In this document: piece after piece, positions 1-13,007 of the stretch
How the letters are laid out: the number at the start of each line of letters is the position of its first letter
Numbering within the stretch: the stretch's first letter is position 1
Source of the DNA: Phallusia mammillata
Taxonomy: Eukaryota > Chordata > Ascidiacea > Phlebobranchia > Ascidiidae
Assembly (NCBI GenBank): GCA_003260075.1
Contig: QLIY01000445.1
Location: 63,477-127,476 of the forward strand
Direction of reading: 5' to 3'
Length of the DNA stretch: 64,000 nt
The notes under the pieces: generated by a model
The model's input: only the letters and a program-made list of their open reading frames with translations
Databases searched by the model: none
What the model was told of the DNA's origin: nothing
Translations under genes and position numbers: made by a program

Positions 1-2330
1 ATACCAGTTTCAAACTGGCTAAGACTGGATTCTGCATCCTACCGAACCTCCCAACCGGTTTAAACCGGAATCGCAGAAACAAGATTATGACTCGGTTTTT
101 GGAAAACTCTGAGGTTATAGCCTTTCCGTTTTTTCGATTCTCGGCGTTCTGTAAATTCAAGAAAATCCGGTTTTAGTTGGGGATTCACCGGAATATTCCA
201 GTTTCAAACTGGTTTAGACTGGTTTCCGCATGCTACCGAACCTCCAACCGGTTTAAACCGTAATCGGAGAGACAAAATTATGACCCGGTTTTAGGAAAAC
301 CCTAAGGCTATAGCCTTTCCGTTTTTTCGATTCTCGGGGGTGGGGGGGGGGAACCCGGTTTTAGGAAAACCCTAAGGCTATAGCCTTTCCGTTTTTTCGA
401 CTCTCGGGGGTCTAAACATAAACAAAACGGTTTGGGGTGGGTTTTCACCGAAATATTCCAGTATCAAACTGGTTCAGACCAATTTCTGCATCCTACCGAA
501 CCTTTAAACCGGTTAAACCGGAATCGCAAAACCAAAATTTTGAACCCGTTTTGGAAAACCCTAAGGTTATAGGCTTTCCGTTTTTTCGATTTTCGGGCGT
601 CTAAAAATTAAAGAAAAATCCGGTTTTGTGTGGGTTTTCACCGGAATATACCAGTTTCAAACTGGTTTAGACTGGTTTCTGCATCCTACCGAACCTCCAA
701 ACCGGTTTAAACGGGAATCGGAGAGACAAAATTTCGACACCGTTTTTGGAAAATCCCTAAGGCTATAGCCTTTCCGTTTTTTCGATTTTCGGGGTCAAAA
801 AATTCAAGAAAACTCCGGTTTTGGGTGGGGTTTCACCGGAATATTCCAGTTTCAAACTGGTTTAGACCGGTTTCTGCATCATACCGAACATCCAAACCGG
901 TTCAAACCGGCATCTAAACCGGTTTCTGCATCCTACGGAAGTTCCAAACCGGTTTAAACCGGAATCGGAGAACCACAATTTTGAGACCGTTTTGAAAAAA
1001 TCCCTAAGTCTATCTATAGCGTTTCCGCTTTTTCGATTTTCGGGCATCAAAACATTCAAGAAAAATGCGGTTTTGGGTGGGTTTTCACCGGAATATTCCA
1101 GTTTCAAACTGGATTAGACCGGTTTCTGCCTACTACCGAACCTCCAAACCGGTTGAAACCGGTATCAAAACCGGTTTCTGCATCCTACTGAAGTTCGAAA
1201 CCGGTTTAAACCGGAATCGAAGAACCACAATTTTGACACCGTTTTGGAAAAATCCACATGGCTTACCTTTCCGTTGATTCGATTTTCGGGGTCAGAAAAT
1301 TCTAGAAAAATCCGGTTTTGTGTGGGTTATCACCGCAATATTCCAATTTCAAACTGGTTTAGACCGGTTTCTGCATCGTACCGAACCTCCATACCGGTTT
1401 AAACCGGAATCGCAGAGACAAGATTATGACTCGGTTTTTCGAAAACTCTAAGGTTATAGCCTTTCCGTTGATTCGATTCTCGGGGGTCTAAAAATTGAAA
1501 AAAACGGTTTGGGTGGGTTTTCACCGGAATATTCCAATTTCAAACTGGTTTATACCGGTTTCTACCTCCCACCGAACCTCCAAACCGGTTTGAACCGGAA
1601 TCGCAGAGACAAAATTATGACCCGGTTTTTGGAAAACTAAGGTTATAGCCTTTCCGTTTTTTCGATTCTCGGGGTCTAAAAATTGAAGAAAATGGTTTTG
1701 GGTGCGTTTTCACCGGAATTTTCCAATTTCAAACTGGTTTATACCGGTTTCTTCCTCCTACCGAACCTGCAAACCGGTTTAAACGGGAATCGGAGAGACA
1801 AAATTTCGACTCCGTTTTGGAACAATCCCTAAGGCTATAGCCTTTCCGTTTTTTCGATTTTCGGGGTCAAAAAATTCAAGAAAATCCGGTTTTGGGTGGG
1901 GTTTCTCCGGAGTATACCAGTTTCAAACTGGTTTGAACCGGTTTCTGCATCCTACCGAACCTCCAAACCGGTTTAAACCGGAATCGGAGAGACAAAATAT
2001 GACACCGTTTTGGAAAAATCCACAAGGCTTGCCTTTCCGTTTTTTCGATTTTCAGGCGTCAAAAAATTGAAGAAACATCCGGTTTTTGGTGGGTTTTCCC
2101 CGGAGTATTCCAGTTTCAAACTGGTTTAGACCGGTTTCTGCCTCCTACCGAACCTCCAAACCGGTTTAAACCGGNAATCTCCATACCGGTTTGAACCGGA
2201 ATCGGAAACTGAAAATTTAGACCCGATTTTCGAAAAATCTCTGTGGCTATATCCCAGCGATTGTCAACTTTTTGTGGACCCTTTGCAATTATTTTGATTT
2301 TTCGCGGCCCTATAAAAATCAAAGAATGCT
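1..2330. repeat. Tandem satellite-like array, ~195-bp unit
   Basis: About eleven copies of one unit start with a TTTCAAACTGG motif near 6, 202, 462, 652, 850, 1101, 1349, 1543, 1726, 1921 and 2114. Spacing is mostly 183-198 bp; three steps of about 250 bp carry an extra internal segment. Each unit has a self-complementary AAACCGGTTTAAACCGG-type core, then a conserved block containing AAGGCTATAGCCTTTCCG, then GGTTTTGGGTGGG. Short ORFs inside are not conserved between units. A 10-G run at 342-351 with a ~58-bp duplication around it, and an N at 2175, show imperfect assembly. The array continues off the left edge. No transposon terminus or coding capacity is seen. Confidence 0.9.
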
Positions 2331-5300
2331 AGAAGAAAAGTGCAAAACCCATGTTTCTTATAGTACATTAGTGCAGTCACAATTCTTTCTTAAATAACAA
2401 CTTTCTAACTAATGCGAACGATTCACTGATAGCTGGTCGTGCAGCATAATATATGCTTAATTATGTCACAAGAGACATCCTAAAACATATATTATCGAAT
2501 AATAAAGCATAATTTTTTTCTCGTATAGCATAATAGTTCAGCTATAATGTTGAAAACATTCGCTAACTAAAGACCATGGGCGCCGCCACGTAGGGGCAAG
2601 AGGGGGCACTTGACCCCCCTGGAATTTCAAAGTACCACAAAATTACAACATTATTTTTTGGAAAACGTGATGACTGAAAAACGATAATGCTCTAAGAAGG
2701 GAAGTTGAGATAGTCAAAGCAAATGTCTAAACAAGCGACTTTAACGATGTCTGCGTTGTTTACGTATCTGATGGTGTTTTCATAGCCTCTGCCCCTTTTG
2801 TGTTTTTGAAACGGACAAATGGTACACAGTTGCGGGACTGTATGGGGATTTTTTATCGTTGATGCAAATCCACGGCATATATTTTATGCCATGTATACAT
2901 AATCTATTCGTGCAAGTGTGTTTTTGTCAAAAATTTTGACCCCCCCGGTGCTATAGCCCTTCCGTTATTTCGATTTTTAGTTTCGTAAAAAATTAAACGG
3001 TATTCCTTTCCCTTTTGCGTTTCTTTGGAGTGCGATTTTTTAAAATTCTGGTTGGTTTCTGCCTCCTACAGAATCTCCCACCCGGTTCAAACTAACAAAC
3101 AAAAAAACGCTGGTATTTCAAAAATCCAATTGGAGTCTTGCCATTTTAGGTGGAAATTGGTGAATGGAAACACAGTTCGCGGACTTATTGATGCAGTTTT
3201 AAACTGTGACTTTGTATCTTTTTTTCGTTTCTGATCGACGTCTGAAATTGTTTCGTGGAGAATCGAACAAAACGCTTCCGATTACAATTTTGTAAAATTC
3301 CAAAATCTTATATGGCTTTGCGTTGTTTGCTTTTGCGAGGTCAAAAACTGAACAAGCATTAAAAAGCCTGTTATAGATTTTTTGTGGAAATATTTCATTT
3401 GATTCTCAAAATCAAATTTCAATTTTTTTGATGTATTTGTTTCATGAAAAACAGCATTTTGTTTCTCCCAACATACCGTTGATTAAACGTGATCGTTTCG
3501 ACGGTGCAACGTGATGTCGCAAAGGTAGCAATTTGACATAAATGTATCTTTGTTGTATCCTCTCCAGACAGTGACCAGTTATCGGCTGGTGGGATGATTG
3601 TTAGTTTCAGGGTAGTCGTATTGCGCTGGCATAATCACACACTACTCCTGCCAATACATAAATAGCCAGGCCTATTTGCATGCAAAACAGTGCGTTTGAT
3701 TTCCTGTCTAAAGTCTGTGATCGTAAATGTAATATATTATATTTTAAAAGTGGTTGAATCGTGTTGTCAATGTCTTGGTTATTCCAAAAAAGCATGTTTA
3801 CTTATCCAATTTACCAAAGGTTAGTTGAGTTATCATCAAGTTAGCTTTACAATTTTAGTAGTTTACAAAAGACATCTTTTTGTGTTTCATTGAAAGACCA
3901 TCACCATCATTGTTCGCCAAAACGGCGATAACGGGCATTTCCGTTTCCCCTTCAGTCCCTGTCCACACTCACTCTCCCCACATCCTGTCTATGCAGCAGT
4001 CTATAGGAAACATTTGTATTTATGGATCTTTTGGGCCACTTAGCCGCACACCTGGGCCCTGCAATCGCAATATCGGGTCATTGATTCATCCAGGATGCCA
4101 AGGACCCGTGGCCGGAGATGACAGCCTTGGAACCGCACGAGCGTCGTGAAATGCACGGTGCTGACCGCCTATTTGTTATTGGAATCTGCCGGCCAAGCAG
4201 GATGTACCTCAAGTGGGAACATCAAGAAAATCTCACCGCTGACCTGATTTAACTAGTATAGGATTTTAATGCGAAGTTTGCTTTCTCGCCAGTTTTAACT
4301 CCTTATTGCGCCTTGCCTGAAACACACACTTTTGTAGGATAGCTTTAAGCCAGCATTGATGGAGAATATCCAATGATTATTGGTTCTCCCAAATCGCAAT
4401 ACTCAAATGTACAACGTTGTGTTTACCGAAGGTCTAAAAATGATATGTTTTAAAATGTCTGTCGCATTAATAAGTTTTAAATTCACTGTTTTAATGTGTT
4501 AAAAATAGATATCAATACACTATTAAAAGGGGAATACAACATGTACTAGGCCGTTGTTTGGCATAAATCAATTACCCAAATTTAAATCGCAGTTTCGCGC
4601 AATAATTTCACTATATTCCGAGATTACCTAATTGCATGTAGTACAAAATATGTGATGCCAAAACTTCAAATATCTGCACACAATCTGTCGCAAAACAGTG
4701 CTAAAATGAAATAAAAAGATTAACCGTCAGATTTGACTGCTCTCACTACAATTTACAGGATGTTTTCGTGAATATAAACCTGCGCATTGGTTTGATCTGG
4801 GTTTAGTGTTGTGTGGTAGTTTGCATTCCACGCGTGTTATTGCTACCGAAACGAGCGCGTTCGGTCAGAGTACCCTACTGCAAATTACATGGCAACCACG
4901 CTAAGTGATAGTGTTTTTCAACAAATCAAAGAGGAACCTGTTGTCGTGTGCCGTCGGGCGGAAAGGTTCTTGCAAACCCTGAGAAAAACAGGTTGTTGCG
5001 ACATTTTGACGGGTTTGAAAGAATATTCTCGCATATGGTATGCTTTGTTTTTTTTCTTCGCAAGGCGTTATGCACATGTTTCGCGTTTTTGTGTGGTGCA
5101 TATGTCGTCTGTTAGGCTGATCCCTAAAGGTCCGACCGCAACACGCATTTTAAATAGCTTTCATTATGGTTAAAATATGTTCGAGGTGTCAAACGTTGTA
5201 TAAAGGTCGATTTGTGGGCACGGGATATTTCTGGCAGATTTGATTCCGTGCAAATGTCCCCTTTGCGTGTATCGTCACGTCGCTAGTGTTGTGTTGGGCA

Positions 5301-8300
5301 ATCTCTTTGCAAACCGCAAAAAACACAAGAATATCGACCGCGGGAACCGTTTCTCTCACTCTCACGAAAGCGCCACGCTCGACATCTTCTGTATACCGGT
5401 CTGCTGCTAAGTTAAAACAAATTCAAGAGATATCAGCCAGTGAAACGGCTATTTTTGGCCGCGTGGGTGCGGGGTGGGGCGTCGCGAATTCTCTTTGCTC
5501 TCGTGACTTTTTCTATTTCAAGATGAGCGGGCAAATATATCGCAACCAGCAGATAAGGTCGAGGCGCCACTGGAAGACGCACTGTGTCATTTCTAATGGA
5601 CCATAACCCGCGCAGTTTCGCCTTCAAATCTTCAATTGCATTTCAACTTTGGCGAAATAGTGAAGCGCAATTGACTTTACGCTTTTAGCGTCTTTATAGG
5701 ATGCCAACAGACGCCAAATGCCATCGCGATAACTAAGCGAAATTAAAACGCACTTGGCTCGCTTCGCTGGCTTCGAAGGCGAGAAATTGCTTCACAACTT
5801 TTCAGAATGCCGTCACATGTTGCAAGCCGCTTAATTACTGGCAAACGCGCCGCAATAAGCCGTAGAGTTTCACCTCGAGCTATGAAGACAAACCACCACC
5901 GGCTTCTACGAAACGACACTCGGACGCAGCTATTTTATGCCGATTTACGTCAGAGGCGTCATGGCAACCGAGGCTAAGTACGAGTTTGAAAGTTAGTAAT
6001 TAAGAGCAAGTCCGCTCCTTGTTTGGCGCCAGGCTGCGACTGACATTAGCGGTGTGCAGTAAAAAATCGTTCCAACGTTAGCTTTATTCCCTAAATAGAT
6101 ACGACTTTTGGCGACGAAAATCAAGTAATCGCGTGCTTAGCCGAAGTTGTGGGAGATAATTTAAGTCGATCGGATTGGTTGATCACAAATACGATTTTTG
6201 GTGTTGGGTTTTTCAATTTGCTATTTTTGGATCGGGAAAGTGCGTACAGGTGAATATGGGGGACGGTCCCATTCGGGTGCTTACAGTTTCGATGCCCCGT
6301 GCCCCGGCTGGCTGCAGCGAGAAGCCAATAATTTTTATCCCTAGTTTTTGCCACATACAGATGCTTATCGCAAACCTGAAAATTGCCGATTTGTATCGAA
6401 GGAGAATTGACCAAACTGTTAACGGCAAAAAGTGAAAAAATCATTTACATACTGTTCAAACGATACCACCAATATACGGCTTAAACAAAGCAATTTAGCA
6501 TTTTTGTGTGTGGCGTGGTGATAAACATTGCCATCAGGAAGGACCAAATCAAAGGCCGCTATTGTGCTTGGGACTAAATTGGACTTGTTAGCGGCGAATG
6601 TAAATTTGTAATTCCCACAATTGAATGTAGAAATTTCTGCCTAATTGCGGGAAGTATTTAACCTCTGCTCGCACTAGAACTAATATTCACCCCAGCTGCC
6701 AACTATAGTACATCGACGCATTATGCCCTAACACGACGTTCTGCGTAACATCAAGTAGTACATGAACTCTCCGTCTATTTTAGGGAAATGCTGTAATACG
6801 GTGTCCGCGCTGCCCGAAATACTATTGGCGTAATAGTGAGAATCCAATTTGACATTGTGCCGTTCCGATAGCGAAGATGCGCCGCCGTTGCCGGTCAGAA
6901 CAAGCGCTGCGCCCATCTTAAGCGTAAATAACGTCTATCCCGTCGCACTATTTTCGGCCTGCGTTCCTTGTTTAACGTTTCAACACAAGTATATGTTACG
7001 ATCGCTCGACTGTCACATTGATCGGAACTACGGATTGGACCATATTTGGTTGTGGCGCAAATATAGATTCTGCTGTTTACGTTTCATTAAATCTTTGCAA
7101 GCCTCAAAGTCTCAAACTTTTCGCTTTCCTGCCCAGCTTTCGGTTGCTTAATCTTGTTGTGTTTATTTTAGCAAACTGCAGTACAAAAGCGCCGAATCAT
7201 TGTCCTTGGATTCTTTATTGCGTAACTTTCACGTCACAGTTCACATTCGACGGGCATCTCAAACAATTTCACAACTTTTTTTACGGACCCCGGCCACAGC
7301 GCACCGGGGTTTAGCTTGGCAACTTGGAACAGGCCGTGTAAACAATATATAGAGTGATATGTACGAGAAAATATTCTTTGTTCGTTTAACTGCAATATAA
7401 CAATGCTCAGCGGAACGGTTGAAGACAATATAAAACGCGATCATTTGGCAACAGAGCACACGAGCTTACAAAGTAAAGCAAGCCACGTAATTCTCGTAAT
7501 TAGTACAGAAAGTCAGGGTACAACCGCGGCCTTAACCGAACCAGTGGTCCGGTGTTTGGCGCACACGGCGAGTTGATTTGTTAGTAGGATTCGTAGACGT
7601 GCAAATGAGCATCGACTCAAAAGTGCTTCACGAAACGAAAAAATTAAAGCAGAAAAACCGCGACGGTGCCGAGTTGGCACCGGGCGNAGAGCACACGAGC
7701 TTACAAAGTAAAGCAAGCCACGTAATTCTCGTAATTAGTACAGAAAGTCAGGGTACAACCGCGGCCTTAACCGAACCAGTGGTCCGGTGTTTGGCGCACA
7801 CGGCGAGTTGATTTGTTAGTAGGATTCGTAGACGTGCAAATGAGCATCGACTCAAAAGTGCTTCACGAAACGAAAAAATTAAAGCAGAAAAACCGCGACG
7901 GTGCCGAGTTGGCACCGGGCGATTCCCCTTGTCGGATATAAGGCATCTCTTCGTAAAAAATAGTAAACGTTTTTTAAATAAAAATAATGTGATAAAAATT
8001 GCGCGCGAAACGTGAGCGATTTTAGCGGTGGCAGAGCACCGCAGTCGTGGGTTTTTGCGCAATGTACAAAAGCAGGATTAACGAGCACATACGTACAACT
8101 TATGTAAGGCACACACGCATGTTAAAATAAACGCACCAAAGTGAAGCAGCAGTGGATTCACAAGGCATTTACATACGAAGGCAGCTACCAAGCAATTAGT
8201 ACAATATGCCACTAAGAATGGATAAGAGATTCGGTTATTGGAATCAGTTGAATGTTGTTGCAACGTATTTTAAACTGCTGAAAATTGACAGCAGGGCAGC

Positions 8301-9109
8301 AGCCTGAAATATGATTGGTGCACTACAAGCTTATTGAATGCTCACCGATACCGTACGGGCGAGTAACTTAAGTGCAATGGGCTCTCCTGTGGAACATATA
8401 AACTGTACACGGTGTGTGCGGAACATAAAAAAAACACAACAACATGGGTCAGGTACGGGACTTGCAAAACGAGCGCGTCATGGGGCGTGCACAACAGACA
8501 AGCACGGCTCAAATCGGTTGTTAGAATTCTCCAAGCGAGTTTCTCGGCCTCTCGGTGCGCAGTTGCTGTAAACCCCAAGCGGTTGACATTTTCTGATGGG
8601 AGTTAAAGCGCAATGGCCCGTGGCGACCGAGATCGCGTGACAACAACTGAGCTCCGAGAAGTTCGAGAACCGCGCGTTGGTTGCGATTCGCGCATGCGTG
8701 ATGGGAATCGGGTCGGGTTGTGGATTAGCTTCACTTTCGTGGATTTTGAAGAACAGCAACGGTTGAAGAAAGCGTTCATTTGTCTTTCGCAATCAGATTG
8801 GCTGCGTTCGAGTGAGGTGCAAGCACTGTGGTTCGGTGCACAAAAAACGCACACTCTGGTTAAATTCATCGTGGATGGCAAGTGCTTCCCGTTCAGGTGC
8901 GAAGATTCGGCACTCGGCATTTTTTTGGCGACAGCGGAACGATGGCGCAGACGCAACCGCCTTGGTCGATTTCGTTGCGTTTGGTATAAGGGCGTGAAAA
9001 CGATACAGCAGGGTTAGTGCAGTTCTTCCTGAGATTTTTCAGTTCCACAAAGCCTGTACACAGCAGCACCAAAACAATGCCGTGCTATAGAACTGTGACG
9101 TCAGGATCT
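2331..9109. other. Region with no recognised gene; likely includes KLF 3' flank
   Basis: Only short, overlapping reading frames on both strands occur here, none resembling a known protein or joined by convincing splice sites. The first part (to about 4.8 kb) is AT-rich; after that CpG becomes frequent. The right end probably includes the 3' UTR of the minus-strand KLF gene that stops at 9110. Noted inside: a short hairpin near 7288-7312, and a 234-bp exact duplication across an N at 7687. The short G/C-rich stretches near 2578-2625 and 2940-2955 look like transposon debris but have no clear ends. Confidence 0.5.
7453..7921. repeat. Exact 234-bp direct duplication across an N (assembly join)
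   Basis: The segment 7453-7686 is repeated base for base at 7688-7921 with a single N (7687) between. Perfect identity plus the N indicates two overlapping contig ends placed side by side without merging. It is probably one genomic copy. Confidence 0.85.
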
Positions 9110-12100
9110 CTATGCCTGATGACGCTTCATGTGCAGGGAGAGGTGGTCCGATCGTGAAAAGCAGCGTCCGCAAACCAGGCACTTGAAGGGTTTTGCTCCT
9201 GTGTGTTTTCGCATATGGCGAGTGAGCTCATCGGATCTTGCGAACCTCCAGTCGCATCCCTGCCAGTTGCAAGTGTAAGGCTTCTCTCCTGAAAAACCAA
9301 GGAAAAAACTTTCGAATTTGCCGTAACGAACCCACACAGAACGGGTTTTTAATGACTGTCGCTCATCGTTACTCAATCCCAACTAACGGAGTTCACCGGT
9401 CGCTATTCACTTGCTTCAGGCGCAACGACCGTTGACGTCACAGCATTGGTTTTGTTAACCTTACGACGAAGCGACAAGAGGTTTTCGGCACACGTCAACG
9501 CGGCAAATACGTGCAATCCAGCGGAACTTGGCCCAGTGTCAATAAACGCATCAGGACCAAAAACGTGTGGGTATGCGAGTCGCTTTTTTGGCAACAAGAC
9601 TTGTGTCTTTTGTTTGAGTCGAAGCAAACACTAAGGGATTTCGAGTATTTTGTTTTTCTGTCATCCCGGTGTTTTCGTTGCTCAAAGGACGACATTTAAG
9701 ATGTATTTACCAGAGCGAATGAAAAACACTATAACATGACTGGACTATGACTGGATGTGGGTAAAGCTCCGGCGAAATACGCATTTGTCTGAAATGACAT
9801 TTAAATGAGGGAATATTATGTATTTCAGTGCGGCTGCCAAATCTATGTCACACAATGCGTTAACCTTGCAGTGAATACAACGATATATGTCATTTAAATT
9901 GGCCAGAACGCAATTGTGGTTATTGGCGGACAGTGTGACTTCCTAATCAGCGCTGTAACTAAGCGTTTTGATCACTGGACAATTAATTTCGGGTCAAGTG
10001 GTCCTGGATGTCATAAAAATATTTTCCCATGCTCACCTGTATGTGTTCGTTGATGCGCCTTCAGATGCGAGCTTTTCGTGTAGGCCTTGGTACACCCTAA
10101 ATGGATAAAAACAAGACGGTTAGGACATTTTTAAGGGGCGCAAAATTACGGTTTTCCACACCCTTAATGCAATAACTAGCAGGCGGGCCTAAAAATAGCG
10201 CCCATAATGTCGGCTACCAATAATCGCGCCCAATCATGCACAAATGCGATGAACACAGCACTCTGGCGGTGTTCCTATCTGCTACCAGTTATTTTGTTTA
10301 CGCTACGAAGCTTGTGCGATGACGCAAACCCAGCATGATAGGTATATTTTCGTAAAGGTGCGATATCTTATCGCCCGGCCAAAGGCATTCGGCAATTGTG
10401 CCTAAAATTGCGCGTGAATAAACAAAGATAGCGCTAATTGCGAGCTGCTAGATTCGCGGCAAACATCTTTCAGCGGAACAAAAGCTTAAGTGATGTGTTC
10501 TGGGAAAACACCGCAAAACGGCGACGCAAAAACTTGTGGCGTTTTATCAACAAACAAGCGAGGCCGTGTCAAATGTTTAGCCAACGCCGACCGGTATTTA
10601 TGTAACCAGGCGAAAAATCGGCAGGAAAACAAACACGCTGGGCCGATGTATCGCGATTTTAACTTCATGGCGAACGAGGTTTTCGAGACTAAGAGCCGCA
10701 AAGTTCGACGCCTTTTTTGCAATATCGCCGGATCGTGACTTGCACGGAGATATTTCCGTATCGCTTCCATCAACAAACATTCCGCTATCGATGTTTTCTG
10801 TTTACATCAAAGACCCGGGGAGATTTTTCGTATTTGTTTACCCAAAGACAGTGGAAAGGTGACATAATCTGACAGTACAGAAGCGACTAACCGGGCGTTG
10901 TCCAATCGCGTTTGTACAACTAGATGACGTTTGCCACTGAAAATTCCCGTTGCCCCTGGGTACCGTGACCCGAACATCGAGTTGAAAACCGTGCAGCAAA
11001 ATTAATAACGCCTGCACTCGAGTGGAGTGTTTACACTACACGACTGGCACGCCCCAGCTACTGCAAAACTGTTGGTTTAGAAAGTGTCCCCCACAGCACC
11101 TTCAGCTAATCGAATCCCAAGTCCTCACCCTTCGGTTGTTGTTTTGCTGCACGCTATTTGACGCATGGCTGGGTTTGGCAACAGGCACGAGGGGCTGATG
11201 CCGCTGACACCAAAACAGAGGCACACTTTCGCGTGCGACCGCGCGCCTCGCAGTATAACGCTTAAATTTCAAGCCTGTTTTTTCGCTAAGAAGGGGCAAC
11301 TGGGTCGTGGGCGAAACTGCTCAAGTTTGGCCCTGAGCGAAGCGGGGCGTAACGACAAACGGTTCCCGGTTCAACGATTTTTCTTATCCTAAAGTCGTTA
11401 TGCGATGTTTCGGGTTTTGCGCTCATGTTTCCAGAGATAGTCATTGAGTTATCACTTACCCGCGTGATTGCACTTGTGGACGCGCTTCTTCTCCAACTCT
11501 GGGTTGTTCCTACGACTGTAGCGTGGTCGGTACGGGATTGTGCCGTTGACTGCCATGGTGTACGAGGGTGGAACAGACATTCCCATGTATGGGTGGGGCC
11601 TCCTGTGTTGCTGTGCCAACTCGCTTCTCTGGTGAAGAAGCTCGTTGTGATGGTGATGGTGAGCTTGTGCATGTTGCTGCTGTTGTTGGTGGTGCATTTG
11701 GTGATGATGGATATGGCTTTGGTGATGGGCCATTGCTTCCGAATCTGTTTCGAGAATGGAGGGAAAGTTGATTTGGTGGGGAGGAAAGATTGGTTGATGA
11801 TTTTGTGGGTAGCCGTTGTGTGCCTCGTTGTAGGTCATGCCGTTTGTGTATTGGCCATCAACAAATGGTTTCTCTTGCTTCGGCACAAGGTGTTGTTGGT
11901 TGTTAACTTGTGGACACATGATGTCGTTCACCTCGCTGCTGCATCGTCTGCCATCTTGGTATTGGGTGACAGGGGTGTTGTCGTATGGAATTTGTTGCTG
12001 GTTTTCCCAGCCTCCAGTCATGGCAGGGACGCATTCGGCGATTTCGGTCTTGACGCCGTACTGGTTCTGTTGGTGCTTGGTCATCAAGTTGATGGGTGAA

Positions 12101-12367
12101 CACGGTTGCTGCGGCATGTGGTTGGGCGACATTGATGGGTTGGGTGATGTTGATGGTAATGAGCAGCGGTCAGTTGTCAAGCTTGTCGATCTTGTGCGTT
12201 GGTAGAAGGCCATCTGGTCTGTGTCGTCGTGTGTGGCGATGGATGGCATAGACGTGTGTCGGCGGGGGTCGTACATTGTACCCATGTCGGACTCAGAGTT
12301 GAGTCTTGGCCGGCTGGTGTACATCGCCTCCTGGCCGTTGAACATCGGCGAATGGGCAGGGGATGTG

Positions 12368-12416
<49 letters not shown>

Positions 12417-13007
12417 GGATGCAGGACGGCATCTGACGTTTTAATAAAGCTTGATACTGGTGGAATGTTGTTCATGTTGGGGCTTCCCGGCGAGGCAACG
12501 CCTGTGTTCGGGGCGACCGAGGATGCAACCTCGTGACTGGGTGAGTGCTGGGGCGAGGAATTGTGAAAATGTTGTGTATTGTTTTGCTTGACAACAACGT
12601 TGAAGTTAAGGTTCACGCATGGCATGTTGTCGACTGTGTTTTCTGCTGTGTTGTAGCAATTAGCTTGTTGGTAAATAGAGTTGGCCGGTGGGCACATATT
12701 GCTCGGAAATCCTGCAATTAAAAAAAAACAAGTTACTTTACGGTTTTTGCAACTAACAAATTTTTGTTTACGTTCTGTTCTCACCGTTGCTAACAGTTTT
12801 TGAACAGCTCAGTATGTCGTGAATGTCAGAAGCACTTTCTCGTCGGAACGCGCTTGGATCTGAAGCAAAAGTAGGGACTGCCTGCATGGGTGGGGGCATG
12901 GAAACATCGGCGTTCTTCATCGAAGTTGCTGTCGTGTTATTGATTGCTGGTGCGTTCACGTAATAATCGCTCATGGAACCCTGAATGATAAAATCCCACG
13001 GTTCCAT
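9110..13007 (-). CDS. KLF5: Krueppel-like zinc-finger transcription factor, KLF5-like
   Basis: Sequence-specific nuclear transcription factor. Four exons have matching phases: 13007-12785, 12711-11460, 10096-10037 and 9288-9110 (stop at 9110). The C-terminus holds three C2H2 fingers, each interrupted at or near an exon boundary: the first begins [11 protein letters not shown] and ends in the 60-bp exon with [15 protein letters not shown]; the second contains [14 protein letters not shown]; the third contains [15 protein letters not shown]. The basic lead-in [13 protein letters not shown] matches KLF5 best, but KLF1/2/4 relationships cannot be excluded. The long central exon encodes a Ser/Pro/Gln/His-rich activation region with poly-His and poly-Gln tracts. 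A 46-base G run (12369-12414) lies in a poly-proline stretch and shifts the frame by one base, so run length is unreliable. ATG 13007 is the first in-frame methionine, but an upstream exon is likely (see 16223-16405). Confidence 0.88.
12369..12414. repeat. 46-base G run inside KLF poly-proline coding tract
   Basis: A pure G homopolymer on the plus strand reads as poly-Pro codons on the minus strand. The frame entering it (ending LHPSPPP) and the frame leaving it (starting [12 protein letters not shown]) differ by one base, so a length that is a multiple of three is needed for continuous translation. Probably a sequencing or assembly artefact over a real, shorter tract. Confidence 0.85.

Noticed and set aside
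1..2330. CRISPR-like array
   Set aside because: Units are ~195 bp and wholly repetitive, without short repeats separated by unique spacers, and the DNA is eukaryotic.
2578..2960. G/C-rich pieces resembling transposon termini
   Set aside because: The two pieces do not form inverted ends and no target-site duplication was found.
8613..9017. 134-codon plus-strand frame next to the KLF 3' end
   Set aside because: No known motif, overlapped by equally long frames on the other strand, and probably within the KLF 3' UTR.
11425..12099. 224-codon open frame on the plus strand
   Set aside because: It is antisense to the KLF central exon; its Val/Leu-rich content comes from His/Gln/Asn/Pro-rich codons on the other strand.
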